A stretch of DNA of 64,000 nucleotides from positions 633,270,786-633,334,785 of the forward strand of contig CM060915.1 in assembly GCA_030737875.1 (NCBI GenBank). The letters run 5' to 3'. The notes below the pieces were generated by a model. The model was not told the DNA's origin. It worked only from the letters and a program-made list of their open reading frames with translations, and searched no databases. A program made the position numbers and the translations under genes. Source of the DNA: Allium sativum. Its lineage: Eukaryota > Streptophyta > Magnoliopsida > Asparagales > Amaryllidaceae. Below, piece by piece: positions 40,146 through 50,912 of this stretch (positions within the stretch are counted from its first letter, which is position 1; each line of letters begins with the position of its first letter).

Positions 40146-40525
40146 TATTAGACAAATGTAATGTTCGCCATAATTGTGTAGTTATTTTAGTGCTTTGGGA
40201 GAAAAATTATAAAGGAAATTACATGTTAATGCAGGTCATGTAACAGTGCAAACTATAATAATTACATTCCATATTCTTACAAAATTCCAATACTTGACAG
40301 GCTATACAATTTAGGAGAGAAAAAAATGGACCAAATTGGGACAAAGAAATGATTGTACCGTACTAACGTGAAATTCATCTAAACAAAAATGACTCAAGAA
40401 GTGTTCACACTATTACATGTAAATGTCAAAATTTACAAGGATATTTATTCAGATAATAAAACAAATATATAACACTTAAACTAACCTAATAAAAAAAGAC
40501 CTTACAACAAAAATGTATAAATTAC
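40146..40525. other. 3' flank of the PPR gene
   Basis: AT-rich sequence that probably contains the PPR transcript's 3' UTR (minus strand). Nothing else identified. Confidence 0.45.
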
Positions 40526-42586
40526 TCACCAGTAATCTCCACAAGAACAAGAGTCATGTCTGAAATGGTGAAACCGATTTGCATCTCTCAGAACAATCTC
40601 CCTTTTAGTCACTTTAGCAATCATCTTAATAACACCATGGCAATCATTACACACTCTATGACCCTGCACCACTTGCAAACAAATGGAACTTGAAGTGCTA
40701 ATAAGACCAAAAGCTATAGCTAACTTTTCGCTATGGCATCCTGAAGAGTTATTTTCTTCCTTGTCTACTACATCAGGCAGAAAACATTTAGCTCCATGAG
40801 TGTATCCCATTTTTTCAATTTTCTCCATTAACTCATCTAACTTTTTATAAATTTCATCGCTTTTAGGATGAGACTTATCCCCAAACATAAATTTGTAAGT
40901 CCTATTTTTTATTTCAATCCAACTGCAAGGTGGAACTAGTCTCAAGCCTCTCTTCTCCAAAGCTTCTAAAACCTTAGCAGCTTCAGTTGTTCTGCCTGAA
41001 CTATTATAAATATTCAAAAGTACAATATAATTGCCTAGCTTTTCAGGCTCCAATCCAAACAGTCTCTCAGCTGCAAACTTTCCGAGCTCAAGATTGCCAT
41101 GGACCCTACAAGCAGTGAGCAATGCAGCCCACATATTTTTCGTTGGTGGAAAAGGTGCATTTTTTAGTAGACTAAGAGCTTCATCTAATTGTCCTTCTCG
41201 ACCTAACAATTCAATCATGGACGCATAATGCATCGCCCTTGGCCTTGACCTAGGATTACTAGACATCAACTCAAATATCTCTCGACCTTTGTTATATGAT
41301 CCTGAGTAAATGCAAGCATTTAAAACTGCTAAATATGTTACATGGTTAGGGACTAAACCCTCCAAAACCATTTTGTTCAGCATGGAAACTGCTTGCTCAC
41401 CCATGCCTTGCACTGCATATCCATTAATCAAAGCATTCCATGATATCAAGTTTCTTCGTTTCATGTTATCAAATACATTTCTAGCATCTTTCATTCTCCC
41501 CCATTTGCAATATATATCTATTAAAGATGTGTTTGCCACTAAATCCATTCCAAATCCATTTCGTACCAAACCTGCATGAATTTGCTTTGCATGCTCTAAG
41601 GATCCTAACCGAGCACAGATTCGAATAACAATAGAATATGTGAAGTGGTCTAGTTTTACACCACATCTTTGCATTTCATAATACAAATCAAGAGCCTCTT
41701 CACTATAGCCATGCAAAGCATACCCAGCTATAATAGAATTCCAAGCAACTACAGACTTATCTTGTATTTCATCAAATACCCAATGTGCCTCTTTTAAGCA
41801 ATCAGATTTACCATACATGTCAATCAGAGCACACAATATGAAATTGTTGTTACAAATTCCCAACTTGAGACTCACAGAATGCAACTGTTTACCAATAACA
41901 GAGGAATTCATTCCGGAGGCAGCACGAAAACCATTCATTAAAGATCTGGAATCTAACTCGCTAGAAAATTCATCCCACATAATGAAAAACATATCGAATG
42001 CCTCCTCGAAAGAACCCAAATCTAATAAACCAGAAATCATTGTATTCCAAGAAACAACGTTTCTTTCAGGCATTTCATCAAACAGCTGCCTTGCTTCAAA
42101 AATCATCCCACATTTCAAATGCATCAACAAAATTCTATTCCTGAAGTATTGATCAAACTCAAACTCATTGTTAATCATATGTCCAAACAAAAGCTTAGCA
42201 TCGTAGCGGGATCTAACACTAATGCAGGCAGTAATCAAGCTATCATACGTCGAAAAAGGAAGAATCTGATCCCTGCAGGAAGATCCAGAAGTGGTAGACT
42301 GCCAAATTTCAAACAACTCGAGGGCCTCTTTGAAATTTCTCAAAATTACAAGCTTGTGGATATTCGTTGAAATCAAAGAAATTTGATCATGCAAATTCGG
42401 CAGCTCGGGTTCGGGAGCTTCAGCGATTAGTGTCGGTCTTGGCTTTAAAGACGAACAACTTACAATATTATACGGGATTATTCGCCTAGGAACTGAAAAC
42501 GTTGTGATCTTTCCGACAGAGGGGAACTTAATGAATCTAGGTAATCTAGGGTTCAGGGTTTGGGAATTGAAGAGAATGGAATCCAT
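40526..42586 (-). CDS. Pentatricopeptide repeat protein, PLS-DYW class (organelle RNA editing)
   Basis: Single-exon gene; 686 aa from the ATG at 42586, or 723 aa from an in-frame ATG at 42697. The later start is preferred because it opens a Ser/Arg-rich, acid-poor N-terminus like an organelle transit peptide. Tandem PPR motifs run through the middle, for example NVVSWNTMISGLLDLG, SVVAWNSIIAGYALHG and NLISWNALINGYAVQG. An E/E+ region and a C-terminal DYW domain follow. The DYW domain shows the deaminase-like HSEKLA, VCNDCH and the terminal CSCGDYW, so zinc-binding residues are intact. Such proteins bind specific organelle transcripts and direct C-to-U editing. It may correspond to the At5g50390 (EMB3141) group from the C-terminal wording, but that is a memory-based guess. 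No disruption seen. Confidence 0.9.
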   Translation of the reverse strand: MDSILFNSQTLNPRLPRFIKFPSVGKITTFSVPRRIIPYNIVSCSSLKPRPTLIAEAPEPELPNLHDQISLISTNIHKLVILRNFKEALELFEIWQSTTSGSSCRDQILPFSTYDSLITACISVRSRYDAKLLFGHMINNEFEFDQYFRNRILLMHLKCGMIFEARQLFDEMPERNVVSWNTMISGLLDLGSFEEAFDMFFIMWDEFSSELDSRSLMNGFRAASGMNSSVIGKQLHSVSLKLGICNNNFILCALIDMYGKSDCLKEAHWVFDEIQDKSVVAWNSIIAGYALHGYSEEALDLYYEMQRCGVKLDHFTYSIVIRICARLGSLEHAKQIHAGLVRNGFGMDLVANTSLIDIYCKWGRMKDARNVFDNMKRRNLISWNALINGYAVQGMGEQAVSMLNKMVLEGLVPNHVTYLAVLNACIYSGSYNKGREIFELMSSNPRSRPRAMHYASMIELLGREGQLDEALSLLKNAPFPPTKNMWAALLTACRVHGNLELGKFAAERLFGLEPEKLGNYIVLLNIYNSSGRTTEAAKVLEALEKRGLRLVPPCSWIEIKNRTYKFMFGDKSHPKSDEIYKKLDELMEKIEKMGYTHGAKCFLPDVVDKEENNSSGCHSEKLAIAFGLISTSSSICLQVVQGHRVCNDCHGVIKMIAKVTKREIVLRDANRFHHFRHDSCSCGDYW

Positions 42587-42697
42587 TGGAGAGGACAAAC
42601 ATGAAAGTAAACTTGAATTTGAGACAATGTGATGATGAACTAAATTTAAAAAGTCAAGGATTCTGTTTTGAAAGCTGAGTTTAAACCAAACATCCAT
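42587..42697 (-). other. Alternative N-terminal extension of the PPR gene
   Basis: An in-frame ATG at 42697 would add 37 residues (MDVWFKLSF..). The stretch is open but less like a transit peptide start than the segment from 42586, so it is more likely 5' UTR. Confidence 0.4.
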
Positions 42698-42790
42698 CGA
42701 TGTTTCCTATGTAAACATTGTTATATCCGCCATCGCTAGACAAGATCTGATGCATCAATTGGTAACTTACAATAAGAAACAGATCCTATT

Positions 42791-42958
42791 TTAATCTAGT
42801 TAACTGGTCTTTTGATTATTTGCACTTATTCTACTACTATAAATATCTGATTAGGATGAATTTTCCTAATTCTATCCATCAATCTGTCTTTACTGCCTAC
42901 CATAAAACTAGTACGGTAGCATAAGTGCAAATAATCAAAAGACCGTTGAACTAGATAA
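42791..42958. mobile_element. Foldback MITE next to the PPR promoter
   Basis: Two arms of about 39 bases (42791-42829 and 42921-42958) are inverted copies, sharing GGTCTTTTGATTATTTGCAC. They enclose a 90-base centre. The superfamily is not determined because the target duplication is unclear. It lies between the PPR start and the LTR of element C. Confidence 0.75.
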
Positions 42959-43201
42959 ACAATCGAACAATTAGCCTAATTATATTTCTTGGCATGTTTA
43001 CTGTAACACACTGTACTTTCTGTGAATATTAACGTAACGAATTAAAGAATACTTAATGTTAAAAGTGGGAATTAAGCGAAACGGGTTACGCCATTGCATT
43101 CGTCTCGGAATTCTGCTTGAAATAGAGTCTGAACTTGCGTAAATCGGACACTATATGAAGAAGTTATAAGCCTTAGAAGTTTGTATACATGTAGGAGAGA
43201 A

Positions 43202-43264
<63 letters not shown>

Positions 43265-43266
<2 letters not shown>

Positions 43267-43432
43267 GAAATTCTATTTAAACACAAAATGTTGACACAAA
43301 TTTAGACACAAGGAATCTCAACCACAAGTTCTCCCCCTGAATTCCACCTCACACATAAAGATAAGCAAATCCTACGGTTCAGATTTTGTGTTTCCGATTA
43401 TGTGTTTAATTTTGTGTTCTAATAGCCGCTCC
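43265..43432. mobile_element. Micron-like MITE 1, TA-flanked
   Basis: The ends GGGAAATTCTATTTAAACAC and TTGTGTTCTAATAGCCGCTCC (read on opposite strands) are related inverted repeats. Both sides are TA microsatellite, as in Micron elements, which insert in TA runs. Confidence 0.7.
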
Positions 43433-43462
43433 ATATATATATATACATACATATATATATAT

Positions 43463-43660
43463 GGCAAGCGTTCCGTTGCACCCCAAAAATGGAGCACCCC
43501 AAAAGCCCCCTGATTTCAACCTCTCATTTATATTAAAGAAAGTGAGTGGGAAGTGAGAGAGTTAGTGGAAGGAGAGAGAAAAGAAGTTAGTGGGAAATGA
43601 GTGGTGGAAAAGTGAGAGGCTAAAGGGGTGCTCACTATTTGGGGTGCCATTGAACCTGCC
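43463..43660. mobile_element. TA-flanked MITE 2
   Basis: The left end GCACCCCAAAAATGGAGCAC and right end GTGCTCACTATTTGGGGTGC are inverted copies with few mismatches. TA microsatellite lies on both sides. It is a different family from modules 1 and 3; a degenerate relative may lie at 23241-23455. Confidence 0.7.
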
Positions 43661-43742
43661 TGTATATATATATATACGTATATATATATATATATATATA
43701 TATATACGTATATATATATATACACGTATATATATATATATA

Positions 43743-43910
43743 GAGGGCGGCTATTTGGACACAAAATTAGACACAAATTTAAAGACACAAAGCATCAACC
43801 GTTGGATCTTTTTGTCTTTATGTGGAAAGGTGTAATTCATGGGGTGATCCAATGGTGGAGATTGGTTTTGTCACCAATTGTGTCTACATTTTGTGTCCTA
43901 ATAGACTTTC

Positions 43911-43912
<2 letters not shown>
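43743..43912. mobile_element. Micron-like MITE 3, TA-flanked
   Basis: GGGCGGCTATTTGGACACAA at the left and TTTTGTGTCCTAATAGAC at the right are inverted repeats. The element is a diverged relative of module 1 in the opposite orientation (its left end matches the complement of module 1's right end). Confidence 0.7.
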
Positions 43913-43973
<61 letters not shown>

Positions 43974-45350
43974 CCAGTACTTCAGAAATAGGTCCAGAAA
44001 GTCAAAAATGGGTTCGAAATTCAAAATAAGGCAAAAACAGGCTGGGCGGGAAAATTTTCGCCAGAGGGTGTCGACCCCCCTTAAGGGGTGTCGACTCCCC
44101 CTCCCCCCGCGCGATCTGGGTGAAATACTTCGTTTTGTATCTGGCTGACGAGGCAGTGACGAATTTCTGAGTCGTAGGGCTACGTGGCGACTTTTGATTG
44201 GCCTGATGACGCATTCTCTTGGATTGGATGGTTTGGATGGACCCTATGTTGATCTAAAGCTCTTAATAATCCTAGACATCTATATATACACTCATAACCC
44301 AGCCTAATTCTATTGCTCAAAGGCTATGGCGCCGTCATGCTGTTCGTCCCCAAACTAGCCTAGCCGTCATTCTTCAACCTAAATTCAACAAGAAAATTAG
44401 AGAGCCTCAAATCAAATTAGAAGATTAGTTTTGCTACAACAACAACGATTCAATTATCTTTTCTTAATCTTAGCAATGTAAGTTCACTTTATTTTCAGAT
44501 TTGAATACCTGATTGTAAACTTGACATGTAATAAAATGAATCGAAGTCTATGCCTGATTGTAAGATAATCTTTCCAGATTTATCCCTATGTCTTTACATG
44601 CTTTAGAGGTTATTTTTATTGATTAAATCAGGCCTATCTTTGTTGTACATCAAGTTTATAATTCTCTTTGGTTCGTGATGTTATTCTTATGCCTGCGATA
44701 ACGATTGTATCAGTTTATTCAAGAATCTATCTTTGTTGGATCTAAATCTCTTATATTAGGTCTGTTGTTACATGCCTATTTTTATGCCTATTCTTATTTT
44801 ATGCTCCTTCTCTCTCTCTCTTCCCCTATTTCCTTTTTCTTTTATGAACCTGAGTTACCTTCGAACCTAGGCTGAAATCGCGAAATACGAACGATTGGAA
44901 TACGGGAAATATTTTGGGTAAATATTGGGCGCAATGTATTCGGTGAAATAATTAGGCATAACATATTCGGTGAAATTATTGGACATAATTTGTAACTTGT
45001 GATTTGGGGTATAATTGTTATTGTTGCGAACTTGGGTAAATTGAAATATTAAATCTAGATTGGGCGGAAACTGTAAATTGGAATATTAAATCTAGATTGG
45101 GCATAACTGTTGATTGGGACGCCAAGCATAATGTATATTGCGATTTTGGGGCATGACTATTATTGCAAATTTGGGAAGATTGGGTGTAACCTATTTTGAG
45201 TAATAACTTGTAATTGAATTTGTTGGGCATAACTTGAGAATTGGAACATGACTAGTTTGGTGAATTTGTGATAATTAGCATATAAAATATAGACTTGGAC
45301 ATATATAGTAAATATGTAAATTGGCTAAAGATGAATGTGTCTAACCCGAG

Positions 45351-45425
45351 GTTAGATTGAGTTGCGGTGTAAGACTACCTGAAACCGCCCGGCACATCCA
45401 GCGACCGCAACAATATAGATCTAAT
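45351..45425 (+). ncRNA. Conserved LTR hairpin, element C copy 1
   Basis: The outer stem is GTTAGAT (45351-45357) with ATCTAAT (45419-45425). The inner stem is GTTGCGGT (45361-45368) with ACCGCAAC (45404-45411). The apex contains AACCGCCCGGCACATCCAGC, almost invariant in all copies, and GTGAGAGG follows the hairpin. No protein is encoded. See finding on covariation. Confidence 0.65.
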
Positions 45426-45459
45426 GTGAGAGGTTAGCGCATTAAGCCCAAAACCCGAG

Positions 45460-45534
45460 GTTAGAATGAGTTTGCGGTAGAAGTCTGCCCGGAACCGCCC
45501 GACACATCCAGCAACCGCAAACAACAGTTCTAAT
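45460..45534 (+). ncRNA. Conserved LTR hairpin, element C copy 2
   Basis: Outer stem GTTAGAA/TTCTAAT (45460-45466, 45528-45534); inner stem GTTTGCGGT/ACCGCAAAC (45470-45478, 45514-45522), nine perfect pairs. It lies 34 bases after copy 1. Confidence 0.65.
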
Positions 45535-45589
45535 GTGAGAGGCTGAGGCATTAATGAATGAATTAATGAACGGACATGCTAAGAATGGT

Positions 45590-46035
45590 AGGGTTAAGTT
45601 AATACAAGAAGGCAACACTTAACAAATATAACATGATGTGTGATAGGGCAACGCTTAACCAATGTAACATGACAAGTGGTAGGGTTAAGTAACACAAGAG
45701 GGCAATACTTAACCAATGTAACATGACAAATGGTAGGGTTAAGTTAACACAAGAGGGCAACACTTAACCAATATAACATGATGAACGAGTGGGGTAAAAT
45801 TAATGGGAAACACTTAACCAATATAACATGATAAAAGAATGGGGTTAAGCTAAGGGGAAACACTTAACCAATATAATATGATGAATGAACAGGGTTAAGT
45901 TAATAGAAAACACTTAACCAATTACAACATGATGAATGAGAAGGGTTAAGTTAATAAGAAACACTTAACCAACATGACATGACGTATGGATGGGTTAAGT
46001 TAACTTGAATGGAGGGTAACACTTAGCCAATTTGG
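45590..46035. repeat. Nine-unit hairpin array in the LTR of C
   Basis: Units of about 45-60 bases each hold GGGTTAAG followed by CACTTAACC and ending near AACATGATGAATGA. GGTTAAG and CTTAACC can pair within each unit across a 12-20 base loop. The last unit is decayed (CACTTAGCC). The LTR of element E has no such array. Confidence 0.75.
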
Positions 46036-47291
46036 GTGGTTTACGAATAGACCCTAGGAAACCCTAGTAACGGGGACCCATTTCAGCAGTAACCTACACA
46101 GATGTATCACGGTACCCTGAACTAGGCAGGATGGGGTACGATTACTGGACTGAATATAAGCGGTCAAAATAGCGGCAGGGGGTACATCAGTGTAGGTTCC
46201 GACGGATTACGGGCGTGCACGTACTCCGGAGTGGAAATAGCAGGCACTGGGTACCAGTAGTTATACACTGTGCATCTTGAATCATGTCGGGTTGCTATCA
46301 TAGGGATTGATACACCTTATGGTGAGACCAGCACAGGGTATCTACATGGAAGAGAGTGCCGATTGACACAGACACAAGGAAAATTAATATAAGTAGGGAG
46401 CCGATCGATAGGGTAGTAAGGGTACATCTAACATCTTCATGGCAATTAGGCTGATTGAGGTAAGATCCTCATACTAGATGTACACCTGAAGGCTACCACA
46501 ATTGCGGGGTAGGGATCACCTTATTATATAACATAGGATACTAGTTGGGACACTAGTAGGGGATACAGATCTTTTTTCACAGGATACTAGTTGGGACACT
46601 AGTAGGGAATACGAATCGTTCTATAAAAGACACTAGTTAGAATGCTAGTTGGGTGGTGCAGAGAAAATGAGAAATCAGAGAAAGAACCGAAGCACATTCA
46701 GTGTATCTTACCTTGTCATGTCTAACGATCATCATTTGTTGTCTTGGTATGCTTATTATCATGGTTATGACTAGTATCCAGTTTATTCATGTCATGATGC
46801 TTTTACCTATTTACATGCTAAAAGTCACTGGACTTACCAGGCTTTATGTCTGACTCTGTTTTGTTTCGCTCTCTTTTCTTCCGTTCCCCCCCCCCCCCCC
46901 AGGTTCATAGGGATGGAATATTACCACTTAGCTCTGTTTTCTTTTCAAAGCTCAAAGATAGACGATGTATTGCTTTGTACTCTCTTTTCCACAGCTACGG
47001 CTGGCTCATGCTTTATTGGAGAATATCATTGTCATTTCATGCTTCTTTATTTTGTTAAATAAGACAGATGCTTTGTTGTAATGAGCATTGGTGTTTTGGT
47101 GCTGGAAAACAATTTTTGTGCAAGCTATTTTACCATGTTGTTGTTTTATCAATAAAGTAGAGTTTTATTTATTTTCCGCTGTTTAAATTTTGTCTGCTTT
47201 GTAATTTATTTGTTCTATACACTTATGACGCTCCGCTGAAGTTAATGCATTCCCTTTGTGAGTGACCTTAATGGAGGTGGGGTGTTACACG

Positions 47292-47304
47292 TGGTATCAG
47301 AGCT
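47292..47304 (+). promoter_or_regulatory. Primer binding site of element C (tRNA-iMet)
   Basis: TGGTATCAGAGCT two bases after the 5' LTR. Confidence 0.9.
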
Positions 47305-47824
47305 AAAGGTTACCAGAACAGATAAAAGATTTTTCAAAAGCATATTTTAAAAGGGGGTGTTTTCTAAAACATGTTTTAAAGAAGCATTTTTCAAGAGAAA
47401 AGTATTGTTTTTAAAAGGCATACTCCCCAAAGCCATATGCACTATCTTTCGATTCTCTATTTGAATCTATTCTTCCTTTCTTTTCGCCATAGTTTCGTAG
47501 GCATACGACGCATGTCGAGGGCGAAGTAGTGCCCAACCTCCATCTGTAGCCGCAGTAGTTTCACCTGTGGCTAATTTTCTTTTAAGCCTTGTAGGTTGTC
47601 GTGCGATGGAGGTAGTTTCGAGAAATTAGTCAACAAGCTACAAAAGGATAGTAAGGATGAGAATAAGGGAGTTTGGGGTAAGGAGCACAAGCCCACGGAT
47701 AAGAAGCTTGTTGATATGGATTAATCCACGTAGAAGGAGAAAGGTGAGAAGAAAGAGTCCAAAGTGGAAGAATAACAAATAAGGGATTAGAATATAAGAA
47801 GGGTGGAAGAAATAATAGATCCCG

Positions 47825-50040
47825 CGACAAGAGGAAGTGTCTTTTCTGTGGTACAGCGGGTCATTTAATTGTAGGAAGAAGAAGACAGGTGGCTGTTTTC
47901 AGTATGGTGAAGCAGGACATCTTATCAAGAATTGCCCGAAGGACAAGGACAAGAGGCAAAGGACATAATCTTCTAGAGGGCAATTGCATGCTCTCACTGC
48001 TAGTGTACCTAAGAGAGGTAGTAACGTTTCTGTTGAAAGTTTAGTTTTTCTTTTCAATCGTCCTATTAGAACTTTGTTTGGTTCTGGTGCTTCACATTCT
48101 TTTCTATCTGCTTCCATAATTGAGTCTTTGCACCTTAGTACTTGTATAGCAGAAGATCCCATTATTATCTCAAATCCAGTTGGTGGTTCGGCTCATTTAT
48201 CTTTGGTTTGCAAGGATTTGAGAATAGTTATATTAAGTATTGAATTTAAGTGTAATGCTTATGTTTTTGGTTTCATGGGCTATGGGTTGATTCTAGGCAT
48301 GGATTGGTTAGCTAGTAATTGTGAAAGGAGGGTAGTTAGACTTTTGACTTGTCTCGGGAATACCCTCGACATTTCGTGCGATCCTAAGGGATTAGTTCGG
48401 CTTAGCTACCTAGAATCACTTGATGCATCTATCGACGATTTGCGATCCGTTGGAGTAGTCCATGAGTACACAAATGTTTTGATTAGGTTAGGGGTTTGTC
48501 CCCTAAAACGCGAGATAGACTTCCACATATATCTAGTTGACAATGCAAAGCCAGTTGCATTACCTGTATGACACATGAATCGAAGGGAAAGGAAGGGCTC
48601 ATCGAGCAAGTTAAAGAGTTGCTTGAGAAGGGGTTTATTAGGCGAAGTATTACTGAATGTGGTACTCCAATAGTGCTCGCTACTAAGGCAGATGGTTCAC
48701 TTCGCCTATGCGTGGATTATAGAGAATTAAACATAAGGAAAAATAGGCACCTACTTCCAAGAATGGATGATTTGTTTGACCAGCTTGTAGGTGCGTCTGT
48801 TTTCTCCCAACTATATTTGGCTATAGGGTTTCATCAGCTAAGAGTAGCTGAGGACAATATAGACAATACTGCTTTTAGGACCCCTGGCGATTTTTTTTTT
48901 GAGTGGCTCGTTATGCCTTTCGGTTTGACGAATGCACCCACTTATTTTGTTGACTTGTTGAGTACGGTGTTTAGGGAGTTCTTTAATAAGTTTGTAGTAG
49001 TCCTCGTGGACGATATCTTGATTTTCTCAAAGAACGAGGAAGAACATGCTTTGCATTTTAGAGAAGTCATGGATACACTTCGAGCACATCAACTTAAGGC
49101 GAAGTTCTGCAAAATGTCATTTTTGGAGAGAAGAAGTAAGGTTTCTAGGACACGTGGTGTCCAAAGAAGGGATAGCAGTAGATCCCGCAAAAGTAGTTGT
49201 GGTGCAAGACTGGAAGGTCCCAAGGAATGCAACAGAAGTAAGAAGCTTTCTCGGACTAGCGGGCTAACTTAGGAAGCTCATTAAGAACTTTGCGGAGGTA
49301 TTAGCCCTACTTACTGGATTAACGAAGAAGAATCTAACCCTTTCTCAGGTTATTGATCGTGATGTCGCTTTTCAACGATCGAAGAGGGCTCTTACAATGG
49401 CCCCAGTTTTGACTTTTACCTTACGGTAGTAAAAGGTTTACGGTATACACGGATGCATACGACACGGGACTAGGCACCATTTTGATGTAAAAAAAAAGGG
49501 TAAGGTCGTAGCGGATGCCTTAAGAAGAAAAAGGTTGACTTCAAGTCTTCTTTATGTGAAAAGGAAATGTTCAGAATATATATCAAACTTTGATTTTAAA
49601 ACCTTCGATTAAGTTAGTAGTTGGCGTCGCTAGGAGTAAGACCTACGCTTTTGGATCAAATAGGGACTTCACAAAGAAAAGACTCTCAGATAGTTGATGC
49701 AATGGATAAGTCAAGTAGAGAAAAGATCTCTAATCACCTTAATAACTACACCTGGTAACACGGTTAACATCTGTTTATTTTCAAGAGATAGTTCTTCCAC
49801 ATGGAATACCCTCTAGTGAATTTTGGAAGAGCTTTTGGAAGACCTTTTTAGCATGACACAGCAGAAGTTGTAGTGCCGGGTATACTAGAAGCAGAAGGGG
49901 TGGAAAGAGAGGCGACAGTGAAATGAGTTCCAACTCATATTTTGGAAACAGAAATTAAGAAGCTACGCAATCGTGAGGTTAAGATAGTTAGAGCGCGATG
50001 GGGTGAAGCTCAAGAAGATGCGACTTAGAAGGCTGAAGAC
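47825..50040 (+). pseudogene. gag-pol remnant of Ty3/Gypsy element C (Tekay/Del-like)
   Basis: Reading frames are broken but the domain order is clear. Two zinc knuckles (47838-47937) open it, the second reading CFQYGEAGH with a Cys lost. The aspartic protease reads LFGSGASHSF at about 48070-48100, its catalytic Asp replaced by Gly. The reverse transcriptase (48590-49120) has RLCVDYRELN, QLYLAIGFHQL (first catalytic Asp replaced), MPFGLTNAP and VDDILIFS (catalytic pair at 49006-49014). An RNase H scrap VYTDAYDTGLGT lies near 49440-49480, then a jump to VVADALRRK. Integrase catalytic core is missing; a C-terminal scrap (about 49925-50035) resembles the end of chromovirus polyproteins. Frameshifts near 48565 and 49130 and several stops make it dead. 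Most of the gag capsid is also deleted. Confidence 0.85.
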
Positions 50041-50662
50041 TAGATACGCGCATCATACCCTTTTTGAGGGTATATCGTTGATCTCTCTTTTTCTGTAAAG
50101 TTTATTTGCATGCTAGTCTTTATCTTTTAAGTATATCCTCTCGATCCTATCCTCGATCCTTAGGTAGAAGCCAATGGATGTAAACGTGTGTTTGAGACAT
50201 GTTATGTTTTGTGGATAAAAGTGGATGTAAGTGTTTGCTAGTGGTTGCTTGTGGAAGCATATACACACACATTAGGCACTAGATCGACTCAGTCACTTTC
50301 ATATTGCATATGCATATATGTATTTGTACATGGATTGAAACTTGATGTGTTATCATATGGATGTTGCATTTGTATGAATGATTGGGCACTCATGTAGAAA
50401 TTATAAAATACGATTAGGAGTAATTTCATACATGATGGACTCATAGCACTGACATAATTCACATTAAAGAGGTCAACTGAATCAGTAGACCGCTTGATTT
50501 TGCATTAGATAAGGGCATGTACACACACTATGCATATGATCATGAAAGCACTAGAAATCTTTTTAAGGAAAATGGATGTCTGTGATTTATGGTTGAGTAG
50601 ATGGATGTTGGATGTTAGGATACATTCTTCTTAACTTAGATATTTCGGGGACGAAATCCTTT

Positions 50663-50676
50663 AAAGGAGGGAAGAA
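50663..50676 (+). promoter_or_regulatory. Polypurine tract of element C
   Basis: AAAGGAGGGAAGAA directly precedes the 3' LTR start TGTAACACACC. The equivalent in element E precedes 58065. Confidence 0.8.
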
Positions 50677-50873
50677 TGTAACACACCGTATTTTTTGTGA
50701 ATATTAAAGTAACGAAGTAAGGAATACTTAAATTTAAAATTGGGAATTAAGCAAAACGGGTTACGCCATTGCGTTCGTCTCGGAATTCTGCTTGAAATAG
50801 AGTCCGAGTTTACGTAAATCGGACACCGTATGAAAAAGTTATAAGCCTTAGAAGTTTGTATGCGTGTAGGGGA

Positions 50874-50912
<39 letters not shown>

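Larger units (their letters stand above)
43002..47289 (+). mobile_element. 5' LTR of Ty3/Gypsy element C (with three MITEs inside)
   Basis: It starts TGTAACACAC and ends GTGTTACA, followed two bases later by a tRNA-iMet primer binding site. The start is repeated at 50677 after a polypurine tract. Its TA tract has been expanded by three MITE-like modules (43206-43968), which the 3' LTR lacks; without them the LTR is about 3.55 kb, the same size as in element E. It carries a TATA-like CTATATATACAC near 44279-44290, a polyadenylation-type AATAAA at 47150-47155, two hairpin units at 45351-45534 and a nine-unit hairpin array at about 45590-46030. Confidence 0.88.

Noticed and set aside
47899..48162. 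Minus-strand frames opposite the gag-pol remnants
   Set aside because: Shadows of the plus-strand retrotransposon coding region.
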